This document shows, piece by piece, positions 26,640 to 36,024 of a stretch of 64,000 bases of DNA (positions within the stretch are counted from its first letter, which is position 1; each line of letters starts with the position of its first letter). The stretch is from Paraburkholderia rhynchosiae (GTDB lineage: Bacteria; Pseudomonadota; Gammaproteobacteria; Burkholderiales; Burkholderiaceae). The DNA lies in NCBI RefSeq assembly GCF_002879865.1, contig NZ_PNXY01000002.1, positions 310,001 through 374,000 on the forward strand, read 5' to 3'. The translations under genes and the position numbers were made by a program. Under the pieces are notes generated by a model that searched no databases, had not been told where the DNA came from, and saw only the letters and a list, made by a program, of their open reading frames with translations.

Positions 26640-27646
26640 ATGCCTGCACTTACCATTGGCCTGGATGTCGCGAAAAACGTGTTTCAGATTCATGGCGTCG
26701 ATCGCCATAGCAAAACGGTAGTACAGCGGAAACTTCGCCGAGCTGAGGTGTTGAAGTTCTTCGCAAAACTGGAATCCAGTCTGGTTGGTATCGAGGCCTG
26801 TCACGGCTCCCATTTCTGGGCCCGTGAGCTAACCTCGTTGGGACACACGGTCCGCCTGCTGCCGACACAATATGTGAAGCCGTTTCTGCTCGGTGGCAAG
26901 AACGACGCGAATGACGCGGCGGCGATTTGCGCGGCAGTGACGCGCTCAGGCATTCACTTCGTTGCGATCAAGAGCGCTGAACAGCAGTCGCTGCAGTCGG
27001 TTCATCGCATGCGCCAACGGCTCATCCAGGAGCGGACAGCGAAATCGAATCAGATCCGGAGCATGTTTGCTGAAGAGGGTGTGATCTTCCCGGTCGGACT
27101 TCCGCAATTGAGAAAGGGAGTGGTTGAACTCGTCAACAATCCCGATTCCCCCATTACCGCTTTGCTCAGACGGCTTGGCTCGATGTACCTCGAGCAACTG
27201 AAGGCACTGCAGCAATGGCTCGACGAACTTGCTGCCGAGATAGCGAGATCTTCAAGAGCAATGAAGGCTGCCAACAGCTCGCTACCGTTCCAGGAATCGG
27301 GCCCGTGATCGCGACCGCGCTCATCAGCAGTGTCGGTGATCCGTCCCAGTTCAGGAACGGCCGGCAATTTGCGGCCTGGCTGGGGCTGACGCCGAGGCAA
27401 AAATCCAGCGGAGGCAAAACCAGGTTAGGCGGTATCACAAAGCGCGGCGACACTTATCTCCGAACCCTGCTTGTAGAGGGCGCCCGCGCGGTCATGCACT
27501 TCGTGAACCGTCGCGACGATCGGCACAGTCGCTGGATCAAGGCTGTGATGCAACGCCGCCACGTGAGTATTGCTTTATTTCTTTCGCGATTGCGCAAGAA
27601 GCGGCAAGCATGGCGAACCGGTCGGACCGGCGCTTGCAGATCCTGA
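26640..27646 (+). pseudogene. IS110-family transposase, frameshifted
   Basis: The N-terminal DEDD domain is clear (LTIGLDVAKNVFQIHGVDRH, LVGIEACHGSHFWARELTSL, KNDANDAAAICAAVTRSGIH), and the C-terminal part continues in another frame with LATVPGIGPVIATALISSVG, FAAWLGLTPRQKSSGGKTRL and ITKRGDTYLRTLLVEGARAV. The shift lies near 27240-27260. As IS110 has no long inverted repeats the ends cannot be placed exactly; conserved-looking sequence continues to about 27760. Confidence 0.85.
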
Positions 27647-28360
27647 TATATCCGGCGGCTGTGGTACGAAGCCAGAAGGCCGATGAGGAGCAAGCGCGCA
27701 AATTTCCATGCTGGCTCGTGCAGCAGCAAGCACATCAGAAGCCGAATGCACGGACGCAGTCGTGACCCTCAAAATGCAAACCAATCTTGCTCATAGGCGG
27801 GAGTCCATGTACGGCTATTGGCCTTCAACCGCATTGACTGGTACCAAGATGTTTCTCGCACCGGGAGACACCGATTTCGCAGCCATTACCGGACTGCCTG
27901 CAGCCGCCGAACGCCACAGCCATGCGCGATGCTCCGCAGTTGAGATCAATTTGGCGGGTGCGAAAACGCCGCGCGGCACGCGTCGTACCCAGTGCCCGAC
28001 CACTCAGGCTGTACGGCAGATCGTTGGCAATTCGTGCCGCTGCCGAAGCCAGTCAGCTTCCCGAAGAAGCCGTTGTCAAGGCTATCTAGCGCACCCGACC
28101 CGCCCGTATCTGACGCTTTCCCGTCCTGGATGCCCTTCCGGACGCTCGGCCGCAGGCTCTGCCGTCACCATCAACACGAGCTCGCCGGGGCGTGACGTCC
28201 CGTTGCCCGGTCGCAGGCACGTAATTTCAGGCGGCCGGCTTCGCGAGATTGCGCGCCTGAGCGTAGCGCTATCCCAGAACGAACGTCCGTGCATATCACG
28301 AACACGTCCCGCGCCTCACCTCTCACCTACACAGGACTACCGCGCTCACGACACCTCGTA
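27647..28360. other. Interval between IS110 and hemN
   Basis: About 700 bases. The first hundred are probably the IS110 3-prime end. After that I find no coding frame with recognisable motifs and no RNA gene. The FNR-type site for hemN closes the interval. Confidence 0.4.
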
Positions 28361-28374
28361 TTGATACAGATCAG
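28361..28374. promoter_or_regulatory. FNR/ANR-type anaerobox upstream of hemN
   Basis: TTGATACAGATCAG differs from TTGAT-N4-ATCAA at one base. It lies 74 bases before the hemN start, a fitting distance for activation by FNR, ANR or FixK at low oxygen. Confidence 0.65.
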
Positions 28375-28447
28375 CGCTTTCCGGGCTCCATGCAGGACAA
28401 TCGGGGCAGCCGTGTTCGCCGCGCTGTCCGCGCGGAAGGTTCTGGAG

Positions 28448-29911
28448 ATGGAGATGAAGAAACGAATACACCGCGAAGCAGACTATCAGCCGAAGCAGAG
28501 CACGCGGATGCGGGAAGCAGCATCCCGAGCGCCTGACAGTCCGAAGATTCCCGCGGAGGTGGTTCGCCACTTCGACCGTTCGGGGCCTCGCTATACCTCA
28601 TATCCCACCGCAGATCGATTTCATCCCGGGTTCGAGGAGCGGGCATACAAACGTCAGCTTGCCGCTCGTGCTACTGCCGAGAATAATCCGCCGCTCTCCC
28701 TATATGTTCATCTGCCGTTTTGCAGATCACTCTGCTACTTCTGCGCATGCAACAAGGTCATTACGCACGACCATGGCTGCAGCGCTAGATATCTGAGCTA
28801 CCTCGTTCGTGAGATGGACCTGGTCGCGTCACATCTCGGACCTGACCGGCGAACCGTGCAGCTGCATCTGGGAGGTGGAACGCCGACCTTCTTCCCTGTT
28901 GCCGAGCTCGAAGACCTTGTCCAGCAACTGCAGAACCGCTTCGCGTTCTCGATCGACGCAGAACTTGCCATCGAAATTGATCCGCGAACCGTCAGCAACA
29001 AAACGCTTTCACCACTCGCGCGCCTTGGCTTCAACCGAGCGAGCTTCGGCGTACAGGACTTTGCTACCGACGTTCAGCAGGCCGTCAATCGCATCCAGCC
29101 ACTCGATGTGGTGGAACGCGCACTCAGCGGCGCACGCGATGCGGGATTTCCCTCAATTAACGTCGACCTGATCTACGGTTTGCCGCAGCAGACTGCCGCC
29201 AGCTTTGCCCGCACACTGGACGAGGTGATCCGGCTGGCGCCTGATCGCGTCGCTCTCTACAACTACGCGCACTTGCCAGACCGCTTCAAGGCCCAGCGAT
29301 TAATTGACGCAGCCCGATTGCCATCGACCGAGGAGCGCCTGCGCATATTTTTGCTCTCGGCCCAGCGCTTTCTCGATGCCGGATACATCTACATCGGTCT
29401 CGACCATTTCGCCAGACCCGACGACGAGCTGAGCATTGCGTTGCGCAACGGTAGCCTCCATCGCAATTTCCAAGGCTACACGACGTACGCGGAGTGCGAT
29501 CTGGTCGGCTTCGGTGTGTCGGCCATCGGCAAGATCGGCAGCGCTTACAGTCAGTCGACGAGCTCGTTGCAAAGCTACTACCGATCACTCGACGAAGGCC
29601 GGCTGCCGGTCGAACGCGGAATTGCCCTATCGCCTGACGATGCGTTGCGTCGGGAGGTGATCATGACGCTCATGTGCAGCGTGCCGCTGAATTTCGCGGC
29701 GATCTCGCTAGCCCATCAGATCGACTTCGTCCGCTATTTCTCAAGTGAGCTTACCGCCCTGGAACCATACCGGGAGGCGGGACTGGTGAGCATCGATGGA
29801 AACGGCATCTCGATTCCCCCGAAAGGCCGGTTCTTCGTGCGCGCAGTGGCCATGGTGTTCGACGGTTATCTTGAGCGCCCCTCGAGCGCGTCCTGGTCAA
29901 AACTGATCTAG
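28448..29911 (+). CDS. hemN: HemN, oxygen-independent coproporphyrinogen III oxidase
   Basis: About 487 residues, radical SAM family. HemN makes protoporphyrinogen without oxygen, needed for heme when cells are microaerobic. The cluster motif is CRSLCYFCACNKVITHDHG (CxxxCxxC plus the HemN-specific extra C); other blocks are GGGTPTFFPVAELEDLVQQ, FGVQDFATDVQQAVNRIQP and IYIGLDHFARPDDELSIA. I chose ATG 28448, with TTCTGGAG before it; the frame is open farther upstream but includes the anaerobox. Symbiotic copies of hemN are common in rhizobia, and this one is near the oxidase operon. Confidence 0.94.
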   Translation: MEMKKRIHREADYQPKQSTRMREAASRAPDSPKIPAEVVRHFDRSGPRYTSYPTADRFHPGFEERAYKRQLAARATAENNPPLSLYVHLPFCRSLCYFCACNKVITHDHGCSARYLSYLVREMDLVASHLGPDRRTVQLHLGGGTPTFFPVAELEDLVQQLQNRFAFSIDAELAIEIDPRTVSNKTLSPLARLGFNRASFGVQDFATDVQQAVNRIQPLDVVERALSGARDAGFPSINVDLIYGLPQQTAASFARTLDEVIRLAPDRVALYNYAHLPDRFKAQRLIDAARLPSTEERLRIFLLSAQRFLDAGYIYIGLDHFARPDDELSIALRNGSLHRNFQGYTTYAECDLVGFGVSAIGKIGSAYSQSTSSLQSYYRSLDEGRLPVERGIALSPDDALRREVIMTLMCSVPLNFAAISLAHQIDFVRYFSSELTALEPYREAGLVSIDGNGISIPPKGRFFVRAVAMVFDGYLERPSSASWSKLI

Positions 29912-30361
29912 CGGCACGACCGCCGGTGGCTCGCGCAAACAACGCGACGAGACGTGTTCGTCGAACTCCGAAATAGCAACGCCAAGGTGCGTATTCGCTG
30001 ATCCGGATCAGATTGTCCCGCGCATCGAGAATGCTGCGAGCGTTGCATTACCCGCAAACCGCACCGTCAGCAAGGTGTTCCCCTGTTCACAGGGGCGCCG
30101 TAAAGTCTGTCCTTCGTTCCGCGCCACGTCCCCGTTACGACCCTCGATTGCCAGATCGAGGCCATCCCTCGCAGCCTGGCTCTGCTTCAGTTCAGCCATG
30201 AAGACATGGGCGATCGCCTGATATAGCCCGCGCACTGCGTCAGTGCACCGCACCCCGCCGCTTTATTCATTCTTGATCGACATCAATCACAAAGCTGGCC
30301 AGTTGTCGGACCATGACGCTGCGAGTGTGATGCCGCATGCGTCAAGCCAGCTTCAGGTCAA
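29912..30361. other. Interval between hemN and cyoA holding an FNR site
   Basis: 450 bases. Apart from the FNR box at 30273-30286 I find nothing recognisable; a minus-strand frame of 81 codons (30253-30008) has no family signature. Confidence 0.4.
30273..30286. promoter_or_regulatory. Perfect FNR/FixK-type box upstream of cyoA
   Basis: TTGATCGACATCAA matches TTGAT-N4-ATCAA exactly. It is centred about 80 bases upstream of the cyoA start codon. It predicts oxygen-responsive control of the whole cyo operon by FNR, ANR or FixK; whether activation or repression depends on the unseen start site. Confidence 0.75.
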
Positions 30362-31285
30362 ATGTGCCACAACCCGAACGTAACCACTATGACAGACAGA
30401 AAAGCCTTAAGGAAACGGTCGATAGCCATCGTCACGACATTGAGCGCCTGTCTATCGGGATGTGATCTGACTGTGCTTGATCCAAAAGGGAGCGTCGGCG
30501 CGGCCGAGAAGTCGCTGATTGCCACTGCCACGTGGGCGATGCTGATCGTCGTGATCCCGGTGATCCTGCTGACGCTGTTCTTCGCATGGCGCTACCGTGC
30601 GTCGAACCGTCACGCGGTCTATGCACCCAAATGGGCGCACTCGACGGCGATCGAGATCGTCGTCTGGACGATCCCCGCCCTGATCATCCTGTACCTCGGT
30701 ATTCTGACGTGGCGCACCACGCATGAGCTCGACCCGTACCGGCCGCTGCAGTCGAGCGTGAAACCGATCGACGTCGAGGTGGTCGCGCTCGACTGGAAGT
30801 GGCTCTTCATCTACCCGGACCTCGGCATTGCGTCGGTGAACCAGCTCGCCGTGCCAGTCGATACGCCGGTGAACTTCCGGATCACGTCGGACTCGGTGAT
30901 GAACTCATTCTTCATCCCGCAACTCGGCACCCAGGTATATGCAATGATCGGCATGCAGACCCGTCTGCACCTGATCGCGGATGCACCGGGAAATTTCGAA
31001 GGCATGTCCGCCAACTTCAGCGGCAAGGGATTCGCCGACATGAAGTTCCGCACGCTCGCGACGAGCCTCACCGACTTCGACGCATGGGTGCGGAAGGTCA
31101 AGGCTTCGCCGGACCGCCTGAGCATGGACGAATACGCCGAAGTCGCGAAGCCGAGCGAGAAGCAGTCGGTACGCTACTTCTCATCGATTGACCAGCACCT
31201 GTTCCGCAACATCGTTGCCCGATACAACAACGGCAACGTCACGGCCTTCCGCGACGCCGCCTGTCGCACGCAGACCACGGAGTAA
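30362..31285 (+). CDS. cyoA: CyoA, quinol oxidase subunit II
   Basis: A 307-residue subunit II of a bo3-type quinol oxidase. There is a lipoprotein-like signal (TTLSACLSGC), two membrane helices (WAMLIVVIPVILLTLFFAW and TAIEIVVWTIPALIILYLGI) and a periplasmic cupredoxin domain (VEVVALDWKWLFIYPDLGIA). The CuA ligands of cytochrome c oxidases are absent, as expected for a quinol oxidase. ATG 30389 is an alternative start. The operon continues with cyoB after three bases. The perfect FNR box upstream suggests low-oxygen regulation. Confidence 0.95.
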   Translation: MCHNPNVTTMTDRKALRKRSIAIVTTLSACLSGCDLTVLDPKGSVGAAEKSLIATATWAMLIVVIPVILLTLFFAWRYRASNRHAVYAPKWAHSTAIEIVVWTIPALIILYLGILTWRTTHELDPYRPLQSSVKPIDVEVVALDWKWLFIYPDLGIASVNQLAVPVDTPVNFRITSDSVMNSFFIPQLGTQVYAMIGMQTRLHLIADAPGNFEGMSANFSGKGFADMKFRTLATSLTDFDAWVRKVKASPDRLSMDEYAEVAKPSEKQSVRYFSSIDQHLFRNIVARYNNGNVTAFRDAACRTQTTE

Positions 31286-31288
31286 GCC

Positions 31289-33295
31289 ATGTTTGGAAAA
31301 CTCACGCCCGGCGCGATTCCGTTCGATCAGCCGATCATCATGGGCGCGGCCGCGTTCATGGCGCTCATCGTGCTGGCGGTCATCGCCACGCTCACGAAGC
31401 TCGGCCGCTGGAAGTGGCTCTGGACCGAGTGGCTGACAAGCGTCGATCACAAGAAGATCGGCATCATGTACATCATCGTCGCGGTGCTGATGCTCGTGCG
31501 CGGTTTTGTCGACGCCGTAATGATGCGGCTTCAGCTCGCGATCGCGTTTCACGGCCCCGGTTACCTGCCGCCGCACCACTACGACCAGATATTCACCGCG
31601 CACGGTGTCATCATGATTTTCTTCATGGCGATGGCGCTGATGGTCGGCCTCTTCAATCTTGTCGTGCCGCTGCAGATCGGCGCGCGCGACGTCGCCTTTC
31701 CGTTCCTGAATTCGCTGAGCTTCTGGATGACGGCGATCAGCGCGATCCTGATCAATCTGTCGCTCGTGATCGGCGAGTTCGCGCAGGTCGGCTGGCTCGC
31801 GTATCCACCGCTGTCGGAGCTGCAGTTCAGTCCGGGCGTCGGGGTCGACTACTACATCTGGAGTCTGCAGCTCTCCGGCGTCGGTACGCTGATTACCGCG
31901 ATCAACTTCTTCGTGACGATAGTCAAGCTGCGCGCCCCCGGCATGACGCTGATGAAGATGCCGGTGTTCACGTGGACCGCGCTGTGCTCGAACGTGCTGA
32001 TCATGGCAACGTTCCCGATCCTAACCGTGACGCTCGCACTGCTCGGCCTCGACCGCTACGCAGGCATGCACTTTTTCACAAATGAGCTCGGCGGCAACGC
32101 GATGCTGTACCTGAACCTGATCTGGGCGTGGGGCCACCCGGAGGTGTACATCCTCGTGCTGCCCGCGTTCGGCATCTACTCGGAAGTGATAGCGACCTTC
32201 GCGAAGAAACCGCTGTTTGGCTACAGAACGATGGTCTACGCGTCGTGCGCGATCACGGTGCTCGCATTCCTCGTGTGGGCGCACCACTTCTTCACGATGG
32301 GTTCCGGCGCGGACGTTAACGCGTTCTTCGGCATTATGACGATGGTCATCGCGATTCCCACGGGCGTGAAAATCTTCAACTGGCTGTTCACGATGTACCG
32401 CGGTCGCATCGAGTTCACCGCACCCGTGCTGTGGACGATCGGCTTCATGGTCACGTTCACGATCGGCGGCATGACGGGCGTGATGATGGCGATCCCGGGC
32501 GTGGACTTCGTGCTGCACAACAGCCTGTTCCTGATCGCGCACTTTCACAACGCGATCATAGGCGGCGTCGTGTTCGGCTATCTCGCAGGCTTCCACTACT
32601 GGTTCCCGAAGGCGTTCGGCTTCAGGCTTAACGAGAAGCTCGGCAAGCGGGCGTTCTGGTGCTGGTTCGTCGGCTTCTACGTGTCGTTCGTGCCGCTCTA
32701 CGTGCTCGGCTTCATGGGCATGACCCGGCGCCTGAATCACTACGACAACCCGACCTGGCATCCCTGGCTGTTCGTCGCCGCATGCGGCGTAGTGCTGATC
32801 GCACTCGGTGTCGTGCACCAGATCGCCCAGGTCGTCGTGAGCGTGATCCATCGCAACGAGCCGGAATACGGCGACCTGACGGGCGACCCGTGGAACGGCC
32901 GCACGCTCGAATGGGCCACCGCGTCGCCGCCCGCTGTCTACAATTTCGCGCGCATACCGGTCGTCCACCAGCTCGACGCGTTCGCGCACATGAAGGAAAG
33001 CGGCGCAGCAAATGCCGCACTGGCGCATTACGAGGACATCCACCTACCGTCGAACACCGCGGACGGGTTCCTGATCGGCGCATTCAGCCTCGTGCTCGGC
33101 TTCGCCGGCGTCTGGCACATCACGTGGCTCGCCGTGCTGGCCTTCGTCGCGATCGTGGCCGCGCTGATCGCGCGTAGCTTCCGCGACGACCATGGCTACG
33201 TGATTCCGGCCTCGCGCGTGCGCGAAATCGAAGCACGTCGCGGCAGCGCACGCACCCCGGCCGCCCTTGAACTACCCGAATCCGCGGAGACCTGA
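31289..33295 (+). CDS. cyoB: CyoB, heme-copper quinol oxidase subunit I
   Basis: A 668-residue catalytic subunit that reduces oxygen to water and pumps protons. Metal ligands are visible in [40 protein letters not shown] (the HPEVY cross-linked His-Tyr), [15 protein letters not shown] (CuB) and [17 protein letters not shown] (heme ligands). About 14 or 15 membrane helices fit bo3 oxidases. It lies between cyoA and cyoC with only three-base gaps. Confidence 0.96.
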   Translation: MFGKLTPGAIPFDQPIIMGAAAFMALIVLAVIATLTKLGRWKWLWTEWLTSVDHKKIGIMYIIVAVLMLVRGFVDAVMMRLQLAIAFHGPGYLPPHHYDQIFTAHGVIMIFFMAMALMVGLFNLVVPLQIGARDVAFPFLNSLSFWMTAISAILINLSLVIGEFAQVGWLAYPPLSELQFSPGVGVDYYIWSLQLSGVGTLITAINFFVTIVKLRAPGMTLMKMPVFTWTALCSNVLIMATFPILTVTLALLGLDRYAGMHFFTNELGGNAMLYLNLIWAWGHPEVYILVLPAFGIYSEVIATFAKKPLFGYRTMVYASCAITVLAFLVWAHHFFTMGSGADVNAFFGIMTMVIAIPTGVKIFNWLFTMYRGRIEFTAPVLWTIGFMVTFTIGGMTGVMMAIPGVDFVLHNSLFLIAHFHNAIIGGVVFGYLAGFHYWFPKAFGFRLNEKLGKRAFWCWFVGFYVSFVPLYVLGFMGMTRRLNHYDNPTWHPWLFVAACGVVLIALGVVHQIAQVVVSVIHRNEPEYGDLTGDPWNGRTLEWATASPPAVYNFARIPVVHQLDAFAHMKESGAANAALAHYEDIHLPSNTADGFLIGAFSLVLGFAGVWHITWLAVLAFVAIVAALIARSFRDDHGYVIPASRVREIEARRGSARTPAALELPESAET

Positions 33296-33298
33296 TCC

Positions 33299-33907
33299 AT
33301 GTCGCAATCTGCATTACTCGTCCATCACGGCAGGTTGAGCGCTGACCACGGCCCAACGCCCACCGTGTTCGGCTTCTGGCTGTACCTGATGACCGACTGC
33401 GTGCTGTTCGCGTCGCTGTTCGCCGTGTTCGCCGTAATGGCGCACCAGTTCGCGGGTGGTGCGTCCGGACGGGACCTGTTCGACATCCCGGGTGTCGCAC
33501 TTGAAACCGGCGCGCTGCTGCTGAGCAGCACCACCTACGGCTTCGCGATGGTCGGCGCGCAGCGCCAGGGGCGTGGTGCCGTGATCAGCTGGCTCCTCGT
33601 GACGTTCGTGCTTGGCGCGCTGTTCCTCTCGTTAGAGCTGCGCGAGTTCTCGCACCTGGTCGCCGACGGTGCTGGGCCCAGTCGCAGCGCCTTCCTGTCG
33701 TCGTTCTTCACGCTGGTTGGCACCCACGGCCTGCACGTGACAGCCGGCCTCGTCTGGATGGCCGTGCTCGTCGTGCATGTCGTCCGCTCGCCTGAACTGT
33801 CCGGTCGCGACCTCACGAGTCTGACATGCCTGAGCCTCTTCTGGCACTTCCTCGACATCGTGTGGATCTGCGTGTTTTCGTTTGTCTATCTCGGGAGCGT
33901 GCTCTAA
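33299..33907 (+). CDS. cyoC: CyoC, quinol oxidase subunit III
   Basis: A 202-residue membrane protein with five hydrophobic helices (FGFWLYLMTDCVLFASLFAV, VISWLLVTFVLGALFLSLEL, SSFFTLVGTHGLHVTAGLVW, FWHFLDIVWICVFSFVYLGS). Subunit III stabilises the oxidase and has no metal. It begins three bases after cyoB, and its stop is immediately followed by cyoD. Confidence 0.94.
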   Translation: MSQSALLVHHGRLSADHGPTPTVFGFWLYLMTDCVLFASLFAVFAVMAHQFAGGASGRDLFDIPGVALETGALLLSSTTYGFAMVGAQRQGRGAVISWLLVTFVLGALFLSLELREFSHLVADGAGPSRSAFLSSFFTLVGTHGLHVTAGLVWMAVLVVHVVRSPELSGRDLTSLTCLSLFWHFLDIVWICVFSFVYLGSVL

Positions 33908-34240
33908 ATGGTCCATTCACACTCGACGTCCACGACCGCCTCGCGTGGTGACGTCGCTAGTTATATCACCGGTTTCGTGCTTGCCGTGGCGCTGACTGCT
34001 GGCTCATTCTCGATCGTCACGCAACGGTTGCTGCCGTCCGGTTCCGCGATTGTGGCGCTCGCGTTGCTGGCGTTCGTGCAGATCGTCGTGCAACTGGTAA
34101 CGTTCCTGCATCTCGACCTGTCGCGCGGCCAGCGCTGGAACGTGCTGGCGTTATGCTACACCGCGCTCGCCGCGCTGTTCCTGATCTTCGGCACGATCTG
34201 GGTGATGCACAATGTCAGCATGAACATGATGTCGCGCTGA
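33908..34240 (+). CDS. cyoD: CyoD, quinol oxidase subunit IV
   Basis: A 110-residue small subunit with three predicted helices (ITGFVLAVALTAGSFSIVTQ, VALALLAFVQIVVQLVTFLH, VLALCYTALAALFLIFGTIW), typical of CyoD. It directly follows cyoC. No cyoE (heme O synthase) is present next to it, so heme O must come from a chromosomal enzyme. Confidence 0.92.
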   Translation: MVHSHSTSTTASRGDVASYITGFVLAVALTAGSFSIVTQRLLPSGSAIVALALLAFVQIVVQLVTFLHLDLSRGQRWNVLALCYTALAALFLIFGTIWVMHNVSMNMMSR

Positions 34241-34343
34241 CTCGCCACCAGCGCGAAACGGTCTGGTCACATCATCGCGGACACGGCATGCAGCCGTCGG
34301 CGCGTGCGTGGTGTTGTGCTGCACCGCTCTACCGGTCTTCTTC

Positions 34344-35426
34344 ATGAACAGTCCGAATCACCCCGTTCCCGCCAATGAGCCATTGCCCCATCGCAAGGTC
34401 ATCCGCTCGTGGCTGACGCCGTTCGCCGAACGCCGCACCGCCTACGCGCTTCTGCTGCTCGTGTTCGACTACGTTTTGCTATTGTGTGCGCTCGCCGCGA
34501 GCGTGTTCGCGCACGGGTTCGTGCTGAAGACCGTATTCGGATGCATGGCGGGCTTCGTCATCGGACGGCTCTTCGTCATCGGTCACGACGCATGTCATGA
34601 GAGCCTGACCCGGCACCGCACGCTCAACCGCTGGCTGGGCCGGATCGCCTTCCTGCCGTCGCTCACGCCGTACAGCCTATGGCAAGTGGGTCACAACGTG
34701 GTGCATCACGGCTACACGAACCTGAAAGGCGTCGATTTTGTGTGGGCACCGCTGACGATCCAGGAATATCGCGCCTTGAGTGGGCCACGGCGCGCACTGG
34801 AACGTATCTATCGCAGCGGCTGGGCGCCCGGTCTCTACTACATGATCGAAATTTGGTGGACGAAGATGTTTTTCCCGTCGCGAGCCGCAATGCCGACGCG
34901 GCGCCCCGTGTTCTTCCGTGACTGCACGCTGGTATCGGTGTTCGCACTGCTGTGGATCGGCGCGCTCGCGTGGATCGCTCGCGCGACGCAGCGGGGGGTA
35001 GTCCCGTCAATCGCATGCGGGTTCGGGGTGCCGTTCCTGTTCTGGTGCGCGATGGTGGGTTTCGTCGTGTACGCGCACCACACGCATCCGCAAATCCGCT
35101 GGTACGACGATCGCGCGAAATGGGGGCGTTCAGATCCGTTCGTATCCACGACGGTGCACTTGACCTTTCGCTGGCGTTTTGGCGCGCTGTTTCATCACAT
35201 CATGGAGCACACCGCGCATCACATCGACATGAGTCTCCCTCTATACGGGCTCGTCGGTGCTCAGCGAACCCTCGAAGCGATGCTTCCGGAACGGATCGTC
35301 GTGCAGCGGTTTTCATGGCGTTGGTACTTCGACACCGCACGAGGCTGCAAACTATACGATTTTTCGACTGATCAGTGGACCGATTTCGCTGGTCGCGCGA
35401 CGCACGTCCCTCTTAAGACTCGCTAA
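34344..35426 (+). CDS. Membrane fatty acid desaturase
   Basis: About 360 residues with four or more membrane helices and the three histidine boxes of integral-membrane di-iron desaturases: GHDACHESL (HxxxCH), VGHNVVHHGYTN (HxxxHH) and FHHIMEHTAHHIDMSLPLYG (HxxxHH region). Such enzymes need oxygen to place double bonds in lipids. The start ATG 34344 lies in VFFMNSPNHPVP; earlier in-frame codons have no ribosome site. It follows cyoD by about 100 bases and may be co-transcribed. Why a desaturase accompanies the oxidase is unclear; membrane fluidity is one guess. Confidence 0.88.
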   Translation: MNSPNHPVPANEPLPHRKVIRSWLTPFAERRTAYALLLLVFDYVLLLCALAASVFAHGFVLKTVFGCMAGFVIGRLFVIGHDACHESLTRHRTLNRWLGRIAFLPSLTPYSLWQVGHNVVHHGYTNLKGVDFVWAPLTIQEYRALSGPRRALERIYRSGWAPGLYYMIEIWWTKMFFPSRAAMPTRRPVFFRDCTLVSVFALLWIGALAWIARATQRGVVPSIACGFGVPFLFWCAMVGFVVYAHHTHPQIRWYDDRAKWGRSDPFVSTTVHLTFRWRFGALFHHIMEHTAHHIDMSLPLYGLVGAQRTLEAMLPERIVVQRFSWRWYFDTARGCKLYDFSTDQWTDFAGRATHVPLKTR

Positions 35427-35435
35427 CAAAGCCTG

Positions 35436-35954
35436 TCATCCGAAAGCAAGCAGCAGTTGCAGCCCGAGGTCGGCTGCCATGTCGAGCGCGCTGCGGCCAT
35501 CCGGTGCGCACAGTTCTGCGTTCGCCCCATGCGCAAGCAGCATCTGCAGGACGTCGAGGCGACCGCTCGCGGCTGCCTGCATCGGGCATGTGATGTCGTC
35601 GTCGTTCACATGGTCGATCGGCGCGCCGGCGTCGATCAGCCGCAGGATGGTCGCGGGGCCGCCGTGCAGGCACGCGTACCAGAGCGCATGGTTGCCGTCG
35701 TCATCGAGCGCGTCGGCGCGTGCGCCGAGTGCGAGCAACGCTTCGACCACCGCGTCCTCGCCATGCTGCGCGGCGCGCATCAACGGGGTTTCGCCGTTCA
35801 GGCAGCGCGAATGGGGAGCAGGGAAGCCGTGGTACGCCAGCCAAGTGGAAAGTGCGGCGGGCACGATCGTTTCGAGTTGTGCATCGGGGTTCCGGACAAC
35901 GCGCGAGGCCAGGCGTTCGCGGACGACGAAAGCAGTGTCAGTGTGCATGATCAT
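35436..35954 (-). CDS. Ankyrin repeat protein
   Basis: About 172 residues from ATG 35954 (MIMHTDTAF; upstream ATG 35972 also possible). Four ankyrin repeats are visible: NGETPLMRAAQHGEDAVVEA, GNHALWYACLHGGPATILRL, CPMQAAASGRLDVLQMLL and GRSALDMAADLGLQLLLAFG. Ankyrin repeats bind proteins. It is the last gene of an apparent minus-strand operon behind truncated hemoglobin and the unknown gene at 36025, divergent from nifHDK and predicted NifA-controlled. Confidence 0.87.
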   Translation of the reverse strand: MIMHTDTAFVVRERLASRVVRNPDAQLETIVPAALSTWLAYHGFPAPHSRCLNGETPLMRAAQHGEDAVVEALLALGARADALDDDGNHALWYACLHGGPATILRLIDAGAPIDHVNDDDITCPMQAAASGRLDVLQMLLAHGANAELCAPDGRSALDMAADLGLQLLLAFG

Positions 35955-36024
35955 GGTCGCGTTCGGGTGCAAGGGAACATCGGTTGGCGCAGCCGCGCGG
36001 GCGGCAGCCGTTGGGCCCCGCGCT

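Noticed and set aside
30008..30253. Minus-strand frame of 81 codons between hemN and cyoA
   Set aside because: No recognisable motif and no ribosome site, and it lies upstream of the FNR box without neighbours on that strand.
32021..33043. 340-codon minus-strand frame opposite cyoB
   Set aside because: Histidine/arginine/glutamate-rich antisense artefact of GC-rich codon use; cyoB is unambiguous on the other strand. The same applies to frames opposite nifB, nifD, nifK and the aminotransferase.
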